Source of the DNA: JBCCJA01 sp039045975
GTDB taxonomy: Bacteria > Planctomycetota > Planctomycetia > Planctomycetales > Planctomycetaceae
Direction of reading: 5' to 3'
Assembly: GCA_039045975.1 (NCBI GenBank)
Contig: JBCCJA010000036.1
Span: 1 to 39,676 of the forward strand
DNA length: 39,676 bases
The notes under the pieces: model-generated
Database searches by the model: none
What the model saw: only the letters and a program-made list of their open reading frames with translations
What the model was told of the DNA's origin: nothing
Position numbers and translations under genes: made by a program
In this document: in pieces, positions 1 through 8,354 of the stretch
Layout: each line of letters opens with the position of its first letter
Position numbering within the stretch: position 1 is the first letter of the stretch

Positions 1-1
1 T

Positions 2-94
2 TGGGGAGAACATGGATTTGCTGAGTTGACTGGCATGTTTACGCTTGAAGATATGGTCGAATTTACCAAATGGACTCGTCAAGAGCGTTCGTGA
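2..94 (+). CDS. C-terminal fragment of an unidentified protein (partial, runs off left edge)
   Basis: An open frame entering from the left edge gives about 30 residues (beginning WGEHGFAELT and ending WTRQERS) before a TGA at 92-94. I do not recognise a family. By hand count the 94 bases are about 45% GC, well below the rest of the window, so the frame may belong to a gene of different origin or may not be coding at all. Residue composition looks protein-like: mixed charged and hydrophobic, with no long runs. No terminator is obvious between 95 and 182. The call rests only on an uninterrupted frame and is weak. Confidence 0.35.
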   Translation, partial: WGEHGFAELTGMFTLEDMVEFTKWTRQERS

Positions 95-182
95 CGGCCA
101 AACTCGCGATCTTCCACACCGCCTCACTCACGACCGACATCGCTTAATGCAAAATCCTCGTAACCGCTCGGGCTTTTATGGG

Positions 183-2039
183 TTAATACAGCCCGTGCAA
201 CGGCCCGCCCAGCCCGGCTAATTCTTTGACCCGGCGCGTGACATCGGGATCCTCCTCCATCACCGCGGCGTGCCACGGTTTGAGGCGGGCGTCGATGACT
301 AAAGGGCCGCGGCAGCCCCAGTGTTTGTCGTCTTCGTCGTAGAACGCCCCGCCGCCGTCGAGGTCGGCCGACGGGTTCGAGCGGGTGAAGGTCACCCATA
401 GGAAATTGTGCCAACTTTCAGCCGCGAAGGCCGGGTCGTCGCAGAGGACGATCAGTGGGAAGTCGGCGAGCGGGTGCCGCGGGTCGTCGAGCGAGGCGGC
501 GAGAGTTCTTAAGAGTGGGTCACGACGCTGTCCGTCCGGCGGACTGTGCTCTCGGCCGCCGATCGCGGCGATGCCGGGGGCGATGATATAGATGCCGTCG
601 CAGCCGGCGGGCAGGGGGACGGTGCCGGTCCAGCCGGTCGGCAGGTCGCGTCGCTTCGGCCCGGCGGCGGCGATCACGACTTTCGAGCCCTCGTTCAGCC
701 GCATGCCGGCCGAGTAGTCGAGGGTGTCGATCGTCGTCCGCGTCTGGAAGTGCAGGTCGCGGCTCCAGTCGACCCGTTCCAGGACGTGCCGGAAGAACGC
801 GGGCATGTCGTCGCAGTCGAGGCCAGGCTCGCCCTTGCCGTCGGCAATCATCAGGTACTTTGCGAGCGAGAGCTGGCCCTGACCGAGGATCGCGTTCGCC
901 TGCGTGAGGATTTCTTGCGGCCGGCGGTCTTCGCCGTAGGGCGTGTAGCGTTCGCTGCCGACGGCCAACAGCAGCGGGTGGACGCCGGCCTCGTCGACGG
1001 CGTGCACCTGTCTCACGCCGGGCAGCACGGTCGGGATGATCGGGCCGGTGATCTCGTGGATGAGGGCCCCGAACGCGGTGTCCTCGGCCGGCGGTCGGTG
1101 CACGACGGTGAAGGGCCACACCGCGTCGTCGCGGTGATAGACGGCGTCGACCTTCAGCACCGGGAAGTCGTGGACCTTGGCGTAGTAGCCGAGGTGGTCG
1201 CCGAAGGGGCCTTCGGGTTTCGTTTCCGGCTCGATCGTGCCGGAGATGCAGAAGTCGGCCTCGGCCGCGATCCGCGGCCCGCCGAGCGGGTGCTTCGCCA
1301 TGCGGGTCGCGCGGTTGGAGAGGGCCCCGGCGAAAGTCAGTTCGCTCATGCCCTCGGGCAGCGGCATGACGGCGGCGACGGCCATCGCCGGACCGCCGCC
1401 GACGAAGACGTTCACACGGAGTGGCTCGCCCTTTTCGAGGGCCTTCGTGTGGTGCACGCCGATCGAGCGGTGGATCTGGTAATGCAGGCCGACCTCGCCA
1501 TCGACTTTGTAGTCGTTCCCGGCGAGTTGCACGCGGTACATGCCGAGGTTCGACGCCATCAGTCCCGGCTTGGCGGGGTCTTCGGTGTAGACCTGCGGCA
1601 GGGTGACGAACGGGCCGCCGTCGTTCGGCCAGCTGGTCATCTGCGGCAGTTCAGACAGCCGGCAGGTGTTCTTCAGCACCGGCCCCGACCCCACCGGCCG
1701 CGGCAGCATCGACAGGGCGGGGCGGACGGCATCGAGATAGCCGAGCGGATTCTTCAACGCCCGTTCCGGCTCGATCTTCAGGTCGACGAGGTGCCCGACG
1801 GCTTTGAGCGTGTCGCGAAAAATCCATTTCGCCCGTTCGACGGTGCCGAACAGGTTGCTCGCCATAGGGAAACGGCAGCCCTTCACGTTCGTGAACAGCA
1901 ACGCCGGCCCGCCCGCGGCGAAGACGCGACGGTGGATCGCGGCGGCCTCGAGGTGCGGGTCGATCTCGACGTCGATCCGGCGGAGCCGGCCGTGCCGTTC
2001 GAGGTCGTCGAGGCAGTCTTTGAGAGTGCGGTAGCCCAT
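183..2039 (-). CDS. UbiD family decarboxylase
   Basis: This 618-residue protein is of UbiD-family character throughout. Family members are reversible (de)carboxylases that use prenylated FMN made by UbiX. The conserved block EGPFGDHLGYY, followed by a HRPPAEDT stretch, matches the UbiD core that holds the catalytic glutamates and binds the cofactor. Length is at the upper end for the family (about 490-620). Start is ATG at 2039, beginning MGYRTLKDCL, typical of UbiD N-termini; no strong ribosome site precedes it. Substrate cannot be told from sequence: it could act on 4-hydroxy-3-polyprenylbenzoate, in the futalosine menaquinone route, or on another aromatic acid. No ubiX-like gene lies in the window. 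It is divergent from the metallophosphoesterase, with 103 bp between them. Confidence 0.9.
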   Translation of the reverse strand: MGYRTLKDCLDDLERHGRLRRIDVEIDPHLEAAAIHRRVFAAGGPALLFTNVKGCRFPMASNLFGTVERAKWIFRDTLKAVGHLVDLKIEPERALKNPLGYLDAVRPALSMLPRPVGSGPVLKNTCRLSELPQMTSWPNDGGPFVTLPQVYTEDPAKPGLMASNLGMYRVQLAGNDYKVDGEVGLHYQIHRSIGVHHTKALEKGEPLRVNVFVGGGPAMAVAAVMPLPEGMSELTFAGALSNRATRMAKHPLGGPRIAAEADFCISGTIEPETKPEGPFGDHLGYYAKVHDFPVLKVDAVYHRDDAVWPFTVVHRPPAEDTAFGALIHEITGPIIPTVLPGVRQVHAVDEAGVHPLLLAVGSERYTPYGEDRRPQEILTQANAILGQGQLSLAKYLMIADGKGEPGLDCDDMPAFFRHVLERVDWSRDLHFQTRTTIDTLDYSAGMRLNEGSKVVIAAAGPKRRDLPTGWTGTVPLPAGCDGIYIIAPGIAAIGGREHSPPDGQRRDPLLRTLAASLDDPRHPLADFPLIVLCDDPAFAAESWHNFLWVTFTRSNPSADLDGGGAFYDEDDKHWGCRGPLVIDARLKPWHAAVMEEDPDVTRRVKELAGLGGPLHGLY

Positions 2040-2069
2040 CTCGGTCGTGTGTCGGGGTGAGTTGCGTGT

Positions 2070-2083
2070 CGGACTATAGTCCG
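2070..2083. promoter_or_regulatory. 14-bp perfect palindrome in a divergent intergenic region
   Basis: CGGACTATAGTCCG is a perfect palindrome centred in the 103-bp gap between ubiD-like (-) and metallophosphoesterase (+) genes. Its core contains TATAGT on both strands, which resembles a -10 box. It could be an operator or a shared -10 region. No matching -35 was convincing, so the function is inferred from location and symmetry only. Confidence 0.35.
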
Positions 2084-2142
2084 GCGCCGTTGCGGAAGAT
2101 CGGCCCGATACGAATCGCGTCGCACCCCGCGGGCCGGCTACA

Positions 2143-3378
2143 GTGCCGTCACGGCGGTTGACCCCGCCGCCCCACCGACCCCCGCGAGCGTCCCCGCCTG
2201 TGGACTCCCCGCTGCTGCTGATCGCGATTCTGGGCCTGCCGGCTCTCGTCGGGCATTGGCTGCTGTTCGCGGCGGTCGCGAACCGTGGGCAGGCCGCCGG
2301 GCTGGCGGTCGGCCTCGATCACGTCGTGACGGCGACGCATTGGCTGCTCTTGCCGGCCGTGCCCGCCGCGTTCCTCATCACCGAGCGGCCTTGGACTTAC
2401 GAGTTCGCGGCCGCGGTCCGGGCCGGCGACTTTTGCCCCGTGTGGGGCACCTATTTCGCGGTGTGCTACGCGACCCTGCTCGTGACGGTCGGGGAGCGTC
2501 TGATCCGGGCCGTCGTGAGCGACCAGATCCCGCTGACGACCGCGACGCGACTCGCGGTCGAGCGCCCGCACGCGCCGCCGGAGCCCGACCGGGCCCGTCA
2601 TCCGCTCGCCCTGATCGCGCGGCTGCCGCTGAACGAGTCGGGCACGTTCGAGGTGCACGAGTACCCGATCGGAATCGCCGGGCTCGCCGACCGTTGGAAC
2701 GGACTGCGTATCGCCCACCTCGGCGACCTGCATGTCACCGGCGATGTCGGTCTGAATTACTTCCGCAGGGTGGTCGAGGTCACGAACGGCCTGCGGCCCG
2801 ATCTGATCGTCGTCTCGGGCGACTTGCTCGATCGTGAGGAGCTGTTGGACGCGTTCGTCGAATTGGTCGCCCCGCTCGAGGCTCCGCTCGGCGTGGCGTT
2901 CGTCTTCGGCAATCACGACCTCCGTCACGGCCCGGACGTGACCCGAGAGCGGCTGCGGGAAGCCGGCTGGACGCACGTGGGCGGCCGGGCCGAGGTGTTT
3001 CAGGACGGCGACGACACGCTGATCCTCGCCGGTGACGAACGTCCGTGGTTCGGAGGGCCGCCGCAGACGTCGCCTGCCGACGCGTCCGCGCTGCGGGTGC
3101 TGGTCAGTCACACGCCCGACAATTTCTCGGCGGCGTGTCGGGCCGGGTACGACCTCGTCCTGTCGGGGCACAACCACGGCGGGCAGGTTCGGCTTCCGGG
3201 ACTCGGGGCGGTCTATTCGCCGAGTTTGACCGGGACCCGCTATGCCGGCGGGCTGTACCGCCGCGGGCGGACGGCCCTGCACGTGACCCGCGGCCTGTCG
3301 GCCGAGATCCCGTTGCGGTTCCGCTGTCCGGCGGAGGTGGCCGTCTTGACGCTCGGCAGGAGCGAAGCCGCGTTGTAG
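2143..3378 (+). CDS. Membrane-anchored metallophosphoesterase (calcineurin-like)
   Basis: 411 residues from a GTG at 2143. The N-terminal third contains about three hydrophobic segments (roughly residues 20-46, 62-80 and 103-122), then a calcineurin-like phosphoesterase domain from about residue 185. All dimetal motifs are visible in order: GDLH, SGDLLD, FGNHD, VSHTPDN and GHNHGGQ. The arrangement resembles the YkoQ/YaeI type of integral-membrane phosphoesterase, some of which act on lipid-linked phosphates; the substrate here is unknown. A second in-frame GTG at 2200 (MDSPLLLIA) would remove a Pro/Arg-rich 19-residue leader and put the first membrane segment directly at the N-terminus, so it is a credible alternative start. 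Converges on the next gene with 15 bp between stops. Confidence 0.88.
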   Translation: MPSRRLTPPPHRPPRASPPVDSPLLLIAILGLPALVGHWLLFAAVANRGQAAGLAVGLDHVVTATHWLLLPAVPAAFLITERPWTYEFAAAVRAGDFCPVWGTYFAVCYATLLVTVGERLIRAVVSDQIPLTTATRLAVERPHAPPEPDRARHPLALIARLPLNESGTFEVHEYPIGIAGLADRWNGLRIAHLGDLHVTGDVGLNYFRRVVEVTNGLRPDLIVVSGDLLDREELLDAFVELVAPLEAPLGVAFVFGNHDLRHGPDVTRERLREAGWTHVGGRAEVFQDGDDTLILAGDERPWFGGPPQTSPADASALRVLVSHTPDNFSAACRAGYDLVLSGHNHGGQVRLPGLGAVYSPSLTGTRYAGGLYRRGRTALHVTRGLSAEIPLRFRCPAEVAVLTLGRSEAAL

Positions 3379-3393
3379 AGCCGCGATGCGGCC

Positions 3394-4137
3394 TTAGAGC
3401 AGCGTCTCGAGCAGCATCCGCAGCTTGCGGACCTCGAGCAGACGCGTCTCGAGGCTGCTGTCGTCGGGGAGCAGGTCGATCGTCAACGGGACGCGTTTGC
3501 CGGCCCGCTCAAGCTTATTGATCAGCTTCGCGTAATCGACTTCGCCGAGGCCGACCGGCACCTGTACGGCGTCCGGCGACGAGTCGCGAAGATGGACGTG
3601 GTGCGTGTATGGAACCAGTGATTCGTAACCGAGTTTCCGGAACGGGCCGGTGACGGCGAAGGTCGGGTCGAGCGTCACCCCGAGCCCGGCGGCCGACTCG
3701 ACGAGCGAGCGGACCGTGTCGGGGTCTTCGGACAGGTCGCCGACCTTCGTCATCAGCGTGACGCGGATGCCGTCCGCGGCGGTCGCGGCGGTGAAGCCGC
3801 GGAGTCGGTCGATTTCTTCGTTGAACGGCGTCCCGTTCGGCGAGGCCGGGACGGCGATCGTCGCGAACTTGAGGTGCTTCGCCACCTTACCGAGTCCGGC
3901 GATCGTCTCGGCCGAAACGTCGTGCCCGAGCTGGAACGCGATCGGGGTCAGGCGGGTCGCCTCACGGAAGCGGTTGGCGAAGCCTTCCGGGTCGGCGGCG
4001 ATCTCGGCCGGGTCGAACGGGCTCCGCTCGGCGTCGAGCCACAGTTCGATCTTGTCGAACCCCGTCTCTTGCACCCGGTCGTAAATCTGGGCGGGTTCGA
4101 GGTCCCAAAAACACTGGGACGAGGCGACGACGAACAC
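3394..4137 (-). CDS. Sugar phosphate isomerase/epimerase-like TIM-barrel protein
   Basis: 247 residues from GTG at 4137, chosen because AAGGAG sits 7 bases upstream. Upstream in-frame sequence is Arg-rich and does not look coding. The protein has the look of the xylose-isomerase-like (AP endonuclease 2 fold) family: an early W-L-D (ELWLDAE), a central stretch on hydrophobic strands (TIAVPASPNG, VTLMTKVGDL, VTLDPTF), and the late metal-site motif HHVHLRDSS that usually supplies histidine and acidic ligands. These enzymes interconvert sugars or inositol derivatives using a divalent metal. The exact substrate is not predictable. Convergent with the metallophosphoesterase and divergent from the small lipoprotein. 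Confidence 0.8.
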   Translation of the reverse strand: MFVVASSQCFWDLEPAQIYDRVQETGFDKIELWLDAERSPFDPAEIAADPEGFANRFREATRLTPIAFQLGHDVSAETIAGLGKVAKHLKFATIAVPASPNGTPFNEEIDRLRGFTAATAADGIRVTLMTKVGDLSEDPDTVRSLVESAAGLGVTLDPTFAVTGPFRKLGYESLVPYTHHVHLRDSSPDAVQVPVGLGEVDYAKLINKLERAGKRVPLTIDLLPDDSSLETRLLEVRKLRMLLETLL

Positions 4138-4144
4138 TCGGGCA

Positions 4145-4150
4145 CTCCTT
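4145..4150 (-). promoter_or_regulatory. Ribosome binding site AAGGAG deciding the GTG start at 4137
   Basis: CTCCTT on the plus strand reads AAGGAG on the minus strand, 7 bases before the GTG. It is among the strongest Shine-Dalgarno sites in the window and fixes the start of the TIM-barrel protein well downstream of the longest possible frame. Confidence 0.75.
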
Positions 4151-4360
4151 GACCGGTCGCGGCACGGCAGGCTGCGGAAGTCGCGTAAGCTATTGAGACC
4201 GCCCGGGTCCGACAAGGTGCGCCGCCGGCGGGTCGGTTGGGGCGCGGACCGAAAGGCGTCTCGGGTCGGTCCGCCGGGGCAGAACGGGGCGGAAAAGTCA
4301 CGTCGTGCCGGTCGTGGCGCCGATAACGACGACGACACGCCCGGGCAGGCCCGGCGACGA

Positions 4361-4386
4361 GACCGCCCGCGGGCGACCGCCCGCGG
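4361..4386. repeat. Direct repeat GACCGCCCGCGG, two copies
   Basis: GACCGCCCGCGG occurs at 4361-4372 and again at 4375-4386, just upstream of the lipoprotein ribosome site (4399-4405). The spacing is 14 bp from start to start. It may be GC-rich low-complexity sequence or an operator pair. No more can be said. Confidence 0.4.
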
Positions 4387-4412
4387 CCGAGACGCTTCGA
4401 AAGGAATCGACC

Positions 4413-5072
4413 ATGACCGACGCCCGCAAATTCGCGTCCCTCCTCCTGTGCGGCACGCTGGCCGGTGTCGGCTGCACGCAGACGTCGACCTTCCGCGGCC
4501 AGTCGCCCGCGACACCGGCCGCCGAGCCGGCCGCCTCGGAAGTCACCCAAGCGTCGTTCGGGGCCTATTCGGGCGGCGCCTGCCCGACCGGCACCTGCCA
4601 GAGCAAGGTCTTCGGGGCGAAGACGTTCGGCCTGCTCCACGGCGGGGTGGGCTATGCGGGCGGCTTCGGCCCGGGCGGTTACGGGTGCAAGCCGGGAGCC
4701 GGCGACCTGTTCCAGAAGAAGCACATGAACGTCTACTCGTACACGCAGCCGGCGCCGCTGGCTTATCCCGAGGGAACCGGCGGCCAGGGCACGCCTTTGG
4801 CCCTGGTGCGGTATCCTTACTACCCGGTAAACGGCCCGTACTACTTATTTTACTATGCGGAGGTTATGTTCTGTTCGCCCCGGGGCGAGGTTTCCCGCCG
4901 CGGAAAACCGACGCTGAGGGAATGGGGGTGGGCCTCGGCCCACCGCGATTCGCGTTTCCGGAGGAGTGCGATCAGGCGGCGGTTCTTCCCGCGGTCGGCG
5001 ACCACCGTCGTGACGCCCCGTCGCCGCAGGACGTCTTCCCAGCCGTCTCGGACCCGGCTGACGGTGCGATAA
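4413..5072 (+). CDS. Small secreted lipoprotein, uncharacterised
   Basis: ATG at 4413 is preceded by GAAAGGA (4399-4405). The N-terminus is a lipoprotein signal (LLLCGTLAGVGC; lipobox cysteine near residue 20), followed by a Gly/Cys/Tyr-rich body and the block VRYPYYPVNGPYYLFYY. I recall similar short planctomycete proteins that end soon after a YPYYT.KGP..FF-type block, so the true C-terminus would be expected near 4860. Here the frame stays open to TAA at 5070-5072, adding about 70 Arg/Ser-rich residues that lie entirely over the antisense membrane-protein gene. The tail looks non-native; a lost stop or a sequencing frameshift near 4845-4870 is possible. The first about 150 residues are well supported as coding; the function is unknown. 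Confidence 0.65.
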   Translation: MTDARKFASLLLCGTLAGVGCTQTSTFRGQSPATPAAEPAASEVTQASFGAYSGGACPTGTCQSKVFGAKTFGLLHGGVGYAGGFGPGGYGCKPGAGDLFQKKHMNVYSYTQPAPLAYPEGTGGQGTPLALVRYPYYPVNGPYYLFYYAEVMFCSPRGEVSRRGKPTLREWGWASAHRDSRFRRSAIRRRFFPRSATTVVTPRRRRTSSQPSRTRLTVR

Positions 5073-6412
5073 TCCCGCCAGACGTCTGCGGGGATCAGGT
5101 GGACGTGCGAGGCGACGAAGACCGGGTAGCCGGGTCGGGCCCACAGGAACGCGTCGCCCCACTCGTAAGGCGTCCAGACGAGGCCGTCGTCGTACTCCGA
5201 GAGCCATGCGGAGAGGACGCCTGAGGGCAAACGGTCGACGCTCCCCGCGAACGACGACGCGACGTCGCCGTCCTCGGTCGGTCTCGTGAGGAGCCGGTCG
5301 GTGCCCCCGATCGCTGCCGCCGCGACACCCGCGGCGAACAGCAGCCGCGTCGCCGCGATCGGCCGTTGGCCGCGAACAGCCGACGCGAAGTGTTGCCGGA
5401 CGACGGCGTCGGCATGACGCGCGAAGGAGACGGCGACGATCGGCCCCCACCAGACGACGAAGCGGCTGGCCTTCAGCGTCAGGAGCCCGAGCACGACGAC
5501 GGCGAGCACCTCGAACGACGACTTCCGGCGACGCGACGCTGCGAGCGTGAGCAGCCACATGACGGCGACGCATAACGCCGCCACGCCCTGCCGCTGCTCC
5601 AGACTGATCGGACGCCATTCGACGAGCGAAAACAGGTTCTGGTCGGATGAAAACCCGAAGACGTCCGCGATCAGTCCGGGTCCATACGGGTTCACGAACA
5701 CCGCGGACGCGGCGACCGCGGTCGACAGGAGCAACCGCCGCGCTCGCCGCGACCGCCACGCGGCCGCCGGCGAGCCGGCCCGCCATGCGGTTTCGAACCC
5801 GGCCCCGAGGCCGGCCGCCGCGAGCACGAACAGTCCCATCGGCCACGAGCCGTGCAGGTTCGCCCACAGCACGAAGGTCGGCGCGACCAACAGCGGCGTC
5901 GAGCGGGGCGGCGTGCCGGTGAAGACGAGTGGCATCAGCGACGCGTAGGCGACGAGACCGGCCATCTGCGGCCGGATCAGGACCGACTGGCACCACTCGA
6001 ACAACGCCCCGCCGCCGAACAGTTGGCGGTATTCGACGAGCAGAAACGTCGCGACGGCGAGAGTCGCGGCGATTGCGGAACGCCGCGGGCCGCCCGCGGC
6101 CCGACCGACGAAAAAGACGGCCGCCGCGACGCAACCGGCGGCGAGGAGATACAGCTCGGTCGGCTCTTCACCGGCGATCCAGGCCGCGCCCGCCTGCGAC
6201 AGCCACGCCGTCATGACCGCGGGGACGCCGTCCGCGAGCGGCATCAGCGGCTCTGTCTCGGGCAGCCGGCCGTGGGCGAGCATCCACCGGCCGTAGGCCA
6301 GATGGCCCCACACGTCTGTATGCCACAGCGGGCAGCGGACGACATATGCGAAAACCCAGACTGCGAACACGGACGCGAGGCCGGGGCGGCATGCTTTCCG
6401 TAGTCGCGACAT
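4853..6412 (-). CDS. Polytopic membrane protein, GT-C-like, uncharacterised
   Basis: 519 residues from ATG at 6412, with GGAA about 6 bases upstream. It contains about ten hydrophobic segments (for example near residues 13-30, 68-85, 88-108 and 155-180). The first loop carries HTDVWGHLAYGRW. An acidic-Trp-His motif in the first extracytoplasmic loop is typical of a group of large bacterial membrane proteins related to GT-C glycosyltransferases, where the acidic residue is catalytic. Assigning a sugar transferase role is inference. The last about 20 residues overlap antisense with the tail of the lipoprotein frame. The C-terminal domain (about 370-519) looks soluble. Confidence 0.75.
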   Translation of the reverse strand: MSRLRKACRPGLASVFAVWVFAYVVRCPLWHTDVWGHLAYGRWMLAHGRLPETEPLMPLADGVPAVMTAWLSQAGAAWIAGEEPTELYLLAAGCVAAAVFFVGRAAGGPRRSAIAATLAVATFLLVEYRQLFGGGALFEWCQSVLIRPQMAGLVAYASLMPLVFTGTPPRSTPLLVAPTFVLWANLHGSWPMGLFVLAAAGLGAGFETAWRAGSPAAAWRSRRARRLLLSTAVAASAVFVNPYGPGLIADVFGFSSDQNLFSLVEWRPISLEQRQGVAALCVAVMWLLTLAASRRRKSSFEVLAVVVLGLLTLKASRFVVWWGPIVAVSFARHADAVVRQHFASAVRGQRPIAATRLLFAAGVAAAAIGGTDRLLTRPTEDGDVASSFAGSVDRLPSGVLSAWLSEYDDGLVWTPYEWGDAFLWARPGYPVFVASHVHLIPADVWRDYRTVSRVRDGWEDVLRRRGVTTVVADRGKNRRLIALLRKRESRWAEAHPHSLSVGFPRRETSPRGEQNITSA

Positions 6413-6484
6413 CGTGCGTTCCGTCGGGCGGCGTCGGTCCGGGCAGACCGTAGGCCGTCGCCGGACCGACTTCGAGTCACTGTC

Positions 6485-7894
6485 TCAGACCGGCGCGGCG
6501 ACCGATTCGTAGCTGATGTCTAGCCGCTTCATCTTCTTGTACAGAGTCGTGCGGTTGATCCCGAGCATTTTCGCAGTCTCCTGCCGGTTCCACTCGTTGG
6601 CCGTCAGGGCGTCGATCAGCAGCTGCCGCTCCGGCGCCGCCATCGCGGCCTTCAGCGAGTTCGCGTGCGTGTCGGCCGCGAGCGGCCCGGGCAACGCCTG
6701 GGGACGGAGTCCCTCCGGCAGGTCGGCGACGTCGATCGTTTCTCCGCGGCAGAGCACAACGGCCCGCTCGATCACGTTCAGCAGCTCCCGGACGTTGCCG
6801 GGCCAATCGTACGCCTGCAGGGCCTGCACGGCTGCGGGCGTCAGAGCCCGGACCGGACGCCCGGCCTGTTCGGCGAACCTCCGCAGGTAATGCTCCGCCA
6901 GCAACGGCACGTCGCCGACCCGTTCCCGCAGCGGCGGCTGCGTCAGTTCGATCACGTTGATCCGGTAGTAGAGGTCCTCGCGGAACTCGCCCGCTTTGAC
7001 CATTTCGGCCAGGTCGGCGTTCGTCGCGAAAACGAGCCGCACGTCGACCTTGTGCGTCTTCGTTCCGCCGACCGCCTCGAACTCGCGGTCCTGGATCACG
7101 CGGAGCAGCTTGACCTGCAGGCTCTGCGGCGCGGTGGCGATCTCGTCGAGGAACAGCGTCCCGCCGTCGGCCTGCAGGAACTTGCCGGGCCGGTCGGTCG
7201 TCGCGCCGGTGAAGGCGCCTTTGACGTGTCCGAACAGTTCGCTTTCGAGCAGGCCCTCCGGCAGCGCCCCGCAGGCGACCTCGACGAACGGCGCGTCGCG
7301 GCGGTCACTGAGGTGGTGCAGGGCACGGGCCGTCATCGTCTTGCCGGTGCCCGACTCGCCGAGGATCAGCACGCTCGTCCGCGTGTCGGCGACCGACTCC
7401 AGCAGGTCGAACATCCGCTGCATCTTGTAGTCGCGGCCGACGATCGTCCCGAGCCCGTACTTCTCGTCGAGCTGTTTCTTGAGCTGACGGTTTTCCACGA
7501 CGATCCGGTGCCGTTCGACCGCCCGCGAAACGGCGATCGCGAGCTCTTCGTCGACGATCGGCTTGGTCAGATAATCGAACGCGCCGGCCCGAACCGCGGC
7601 GACGGCCGACTCGATCGAGCCGTATCCCGTCAGCAGGATCACAGCCGTGTCGGGGGCCTCGCGGGCCGTTTCGGCGACGAGGTCCGTGCCGTCCCCGTCG
7701 GGCAGGAACACGTCGCAGAGCACGACGTCGAAGCGGGCGTCGCGGAGCCGCTCGCGGGCCGAACCGAGGTCGCCGGCCGTTTCGACGCGGTAGCCGAGTT
7801 CGCGGAAATAGTCGGCGATCGCCTCACGCAGGGGGCGTTCGTCGTCGACGAGCAGCAGCGACGTGCCCGGGTCGGGGCGGTTCACGGCAGACAT
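6485..7894 (-). CDS. Sigma-54-dependent response regulator (NtrC family)
   Basis: 469 residues in three modules. A receiver domain spans residues 12-125, with phospho-acceptor Asp61, Thr89 and Lys111. An AAA+ sigma-54 activation domain spans about 150-385, with Walker A GESGTGKT at 179-186, the GAFTGA loop that contacts sigma-54 at 226-231, and Walker B LFLDEI at 247-252. A Fis-type helix-turn-helix lies at about 430-460 (RQETAKMLGINRTTLYKKMK). It would activate RpoN promoters when phosphorylated. Start is ATG at 7894, supported by GAGGAA 5 bases upstream; the longer frame to 7969 has an Arg/Pro-rich extension with no support. No histidine kinase is adjacent, so it is an orphan regulator in this window. 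Confidence 0.95.
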   Translation of the reverse strand: MSAVNRPDPGTSLLLVDDERPLREAIADYFRELGYRVETAGDLGSARERLRDARFDVVLCDVFLPDGDGTDLVAETAREAPDTAVILLTGYGSIESAVAAVRAGAFDYLTKPIVDEELAIAVSRAVERHRIVVENRQLKKQLDEKYGLGTIVGRDYKMQRMFDLLESVADTRTSVLILGESGTGKTMTARALHHLSDRRDAPFVEVACGALPEGLLESELFGHVKGAFTGATTDRPGKFLQADGGTLFLDEIATAPQSLQVKLLRVIQDREFEAVGGTKTHKVDVRLVFATNADLAEMVKAGEFREDLYYRINVIELTQPPLRERVGDVPLLAEHYLRRFAEQAGRPVRALTPAAVQALQAYDWPGNVRELLNVIERAVVLCRGETIDVADLPEGLRPQALPGPLAADTHANSLKAAMAAPERQLLIDALTANEWNRQETAKMLGINRTTLYKKMKRLDISYESVAAPV

Positions 7895-8354
7895 ACGGAT
7901 TCCTCGCGGCCGCGGACGGCCCGACATGGCGGCGATGATCAGACGCGGCGGCCGGGCTCGCGACTTCATGTCACGGGAACGCCCGGGCCGCCGCGTCGGC
8001 GGGACGCGAGGGGTGCCGAAACCTAGGTCACCGTTTCACGAACGCAACAAACTTGTCGCCCGCACGCGACCGGCGGCCGATTTTGTCGATATTCCGCCAC
8101 GGCCGGCCCGGCAGAGGGCGGTCACCGGCCGTCAGAACCGGGGCGAAGCGTCCGACCGGCCGGGCGGCTGCTCGGGGAACGCGCGAGGCGTTCAGGCCGG
8201 TTGCCGCTCAAAACAGCCGCCGATAACCTCGAACGATTCGATCGAACGGGGAAGGAACGGCGAAACGCATCGCCGTCGACGCCCTCCCAGAACCACGCGG
8301 TCCCTACGGTCGTCCCACACCGGTCGGCCGCCGACGCCACGAAAGGTCCCGCGG
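7895..8354. other. 460-bp non-coding divergent region
   Basis: This is the longest gene-free stretch. It separates the sigma-54 activator (-) from the phosphoesterase-yidC-mnmE unit (+), so both promoters should lie here. It contains the minus-strand ribosome site GAGGAA (7900-7905), a 10-bp palindrome TTCGATCGAA (8237-8246) and the plus-strand ribosome site GAAAGG (8341-8346). I did not find a convincing -12/-24 sigma-54 promoter (TGGC-N8-TGC) or a clear -35/-10 pair by eye. Confidence 0.5.

Noticed and set aside
546..2060. 504-residue plus-strand frame over the UbiD-like gene
   Set aside because: Antisense shadow, rich in Val/Asp/Arg, with no recognisable domain, lying exactly over a clear UbiD-family gene.
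4193..5224. 343-residue plus-strand frame near the lipoprotein
   Set aside because: Out of frame with the lipobox protein, with no signal or domain. The ribosome site at 4399 points to the ATG at 4413.
6665..8026. 453-residue plus-strand frame over the sigma-54 activator
   Set aside because: Antisense shadow; the minus strand has Walker A, GAFTGA and receiver motifs.
7895..8354. Sigma-54 promoter in the long divergent region
   Set aside because: No TGGC-N8-TGC pattern with correct spacing was found by eye.
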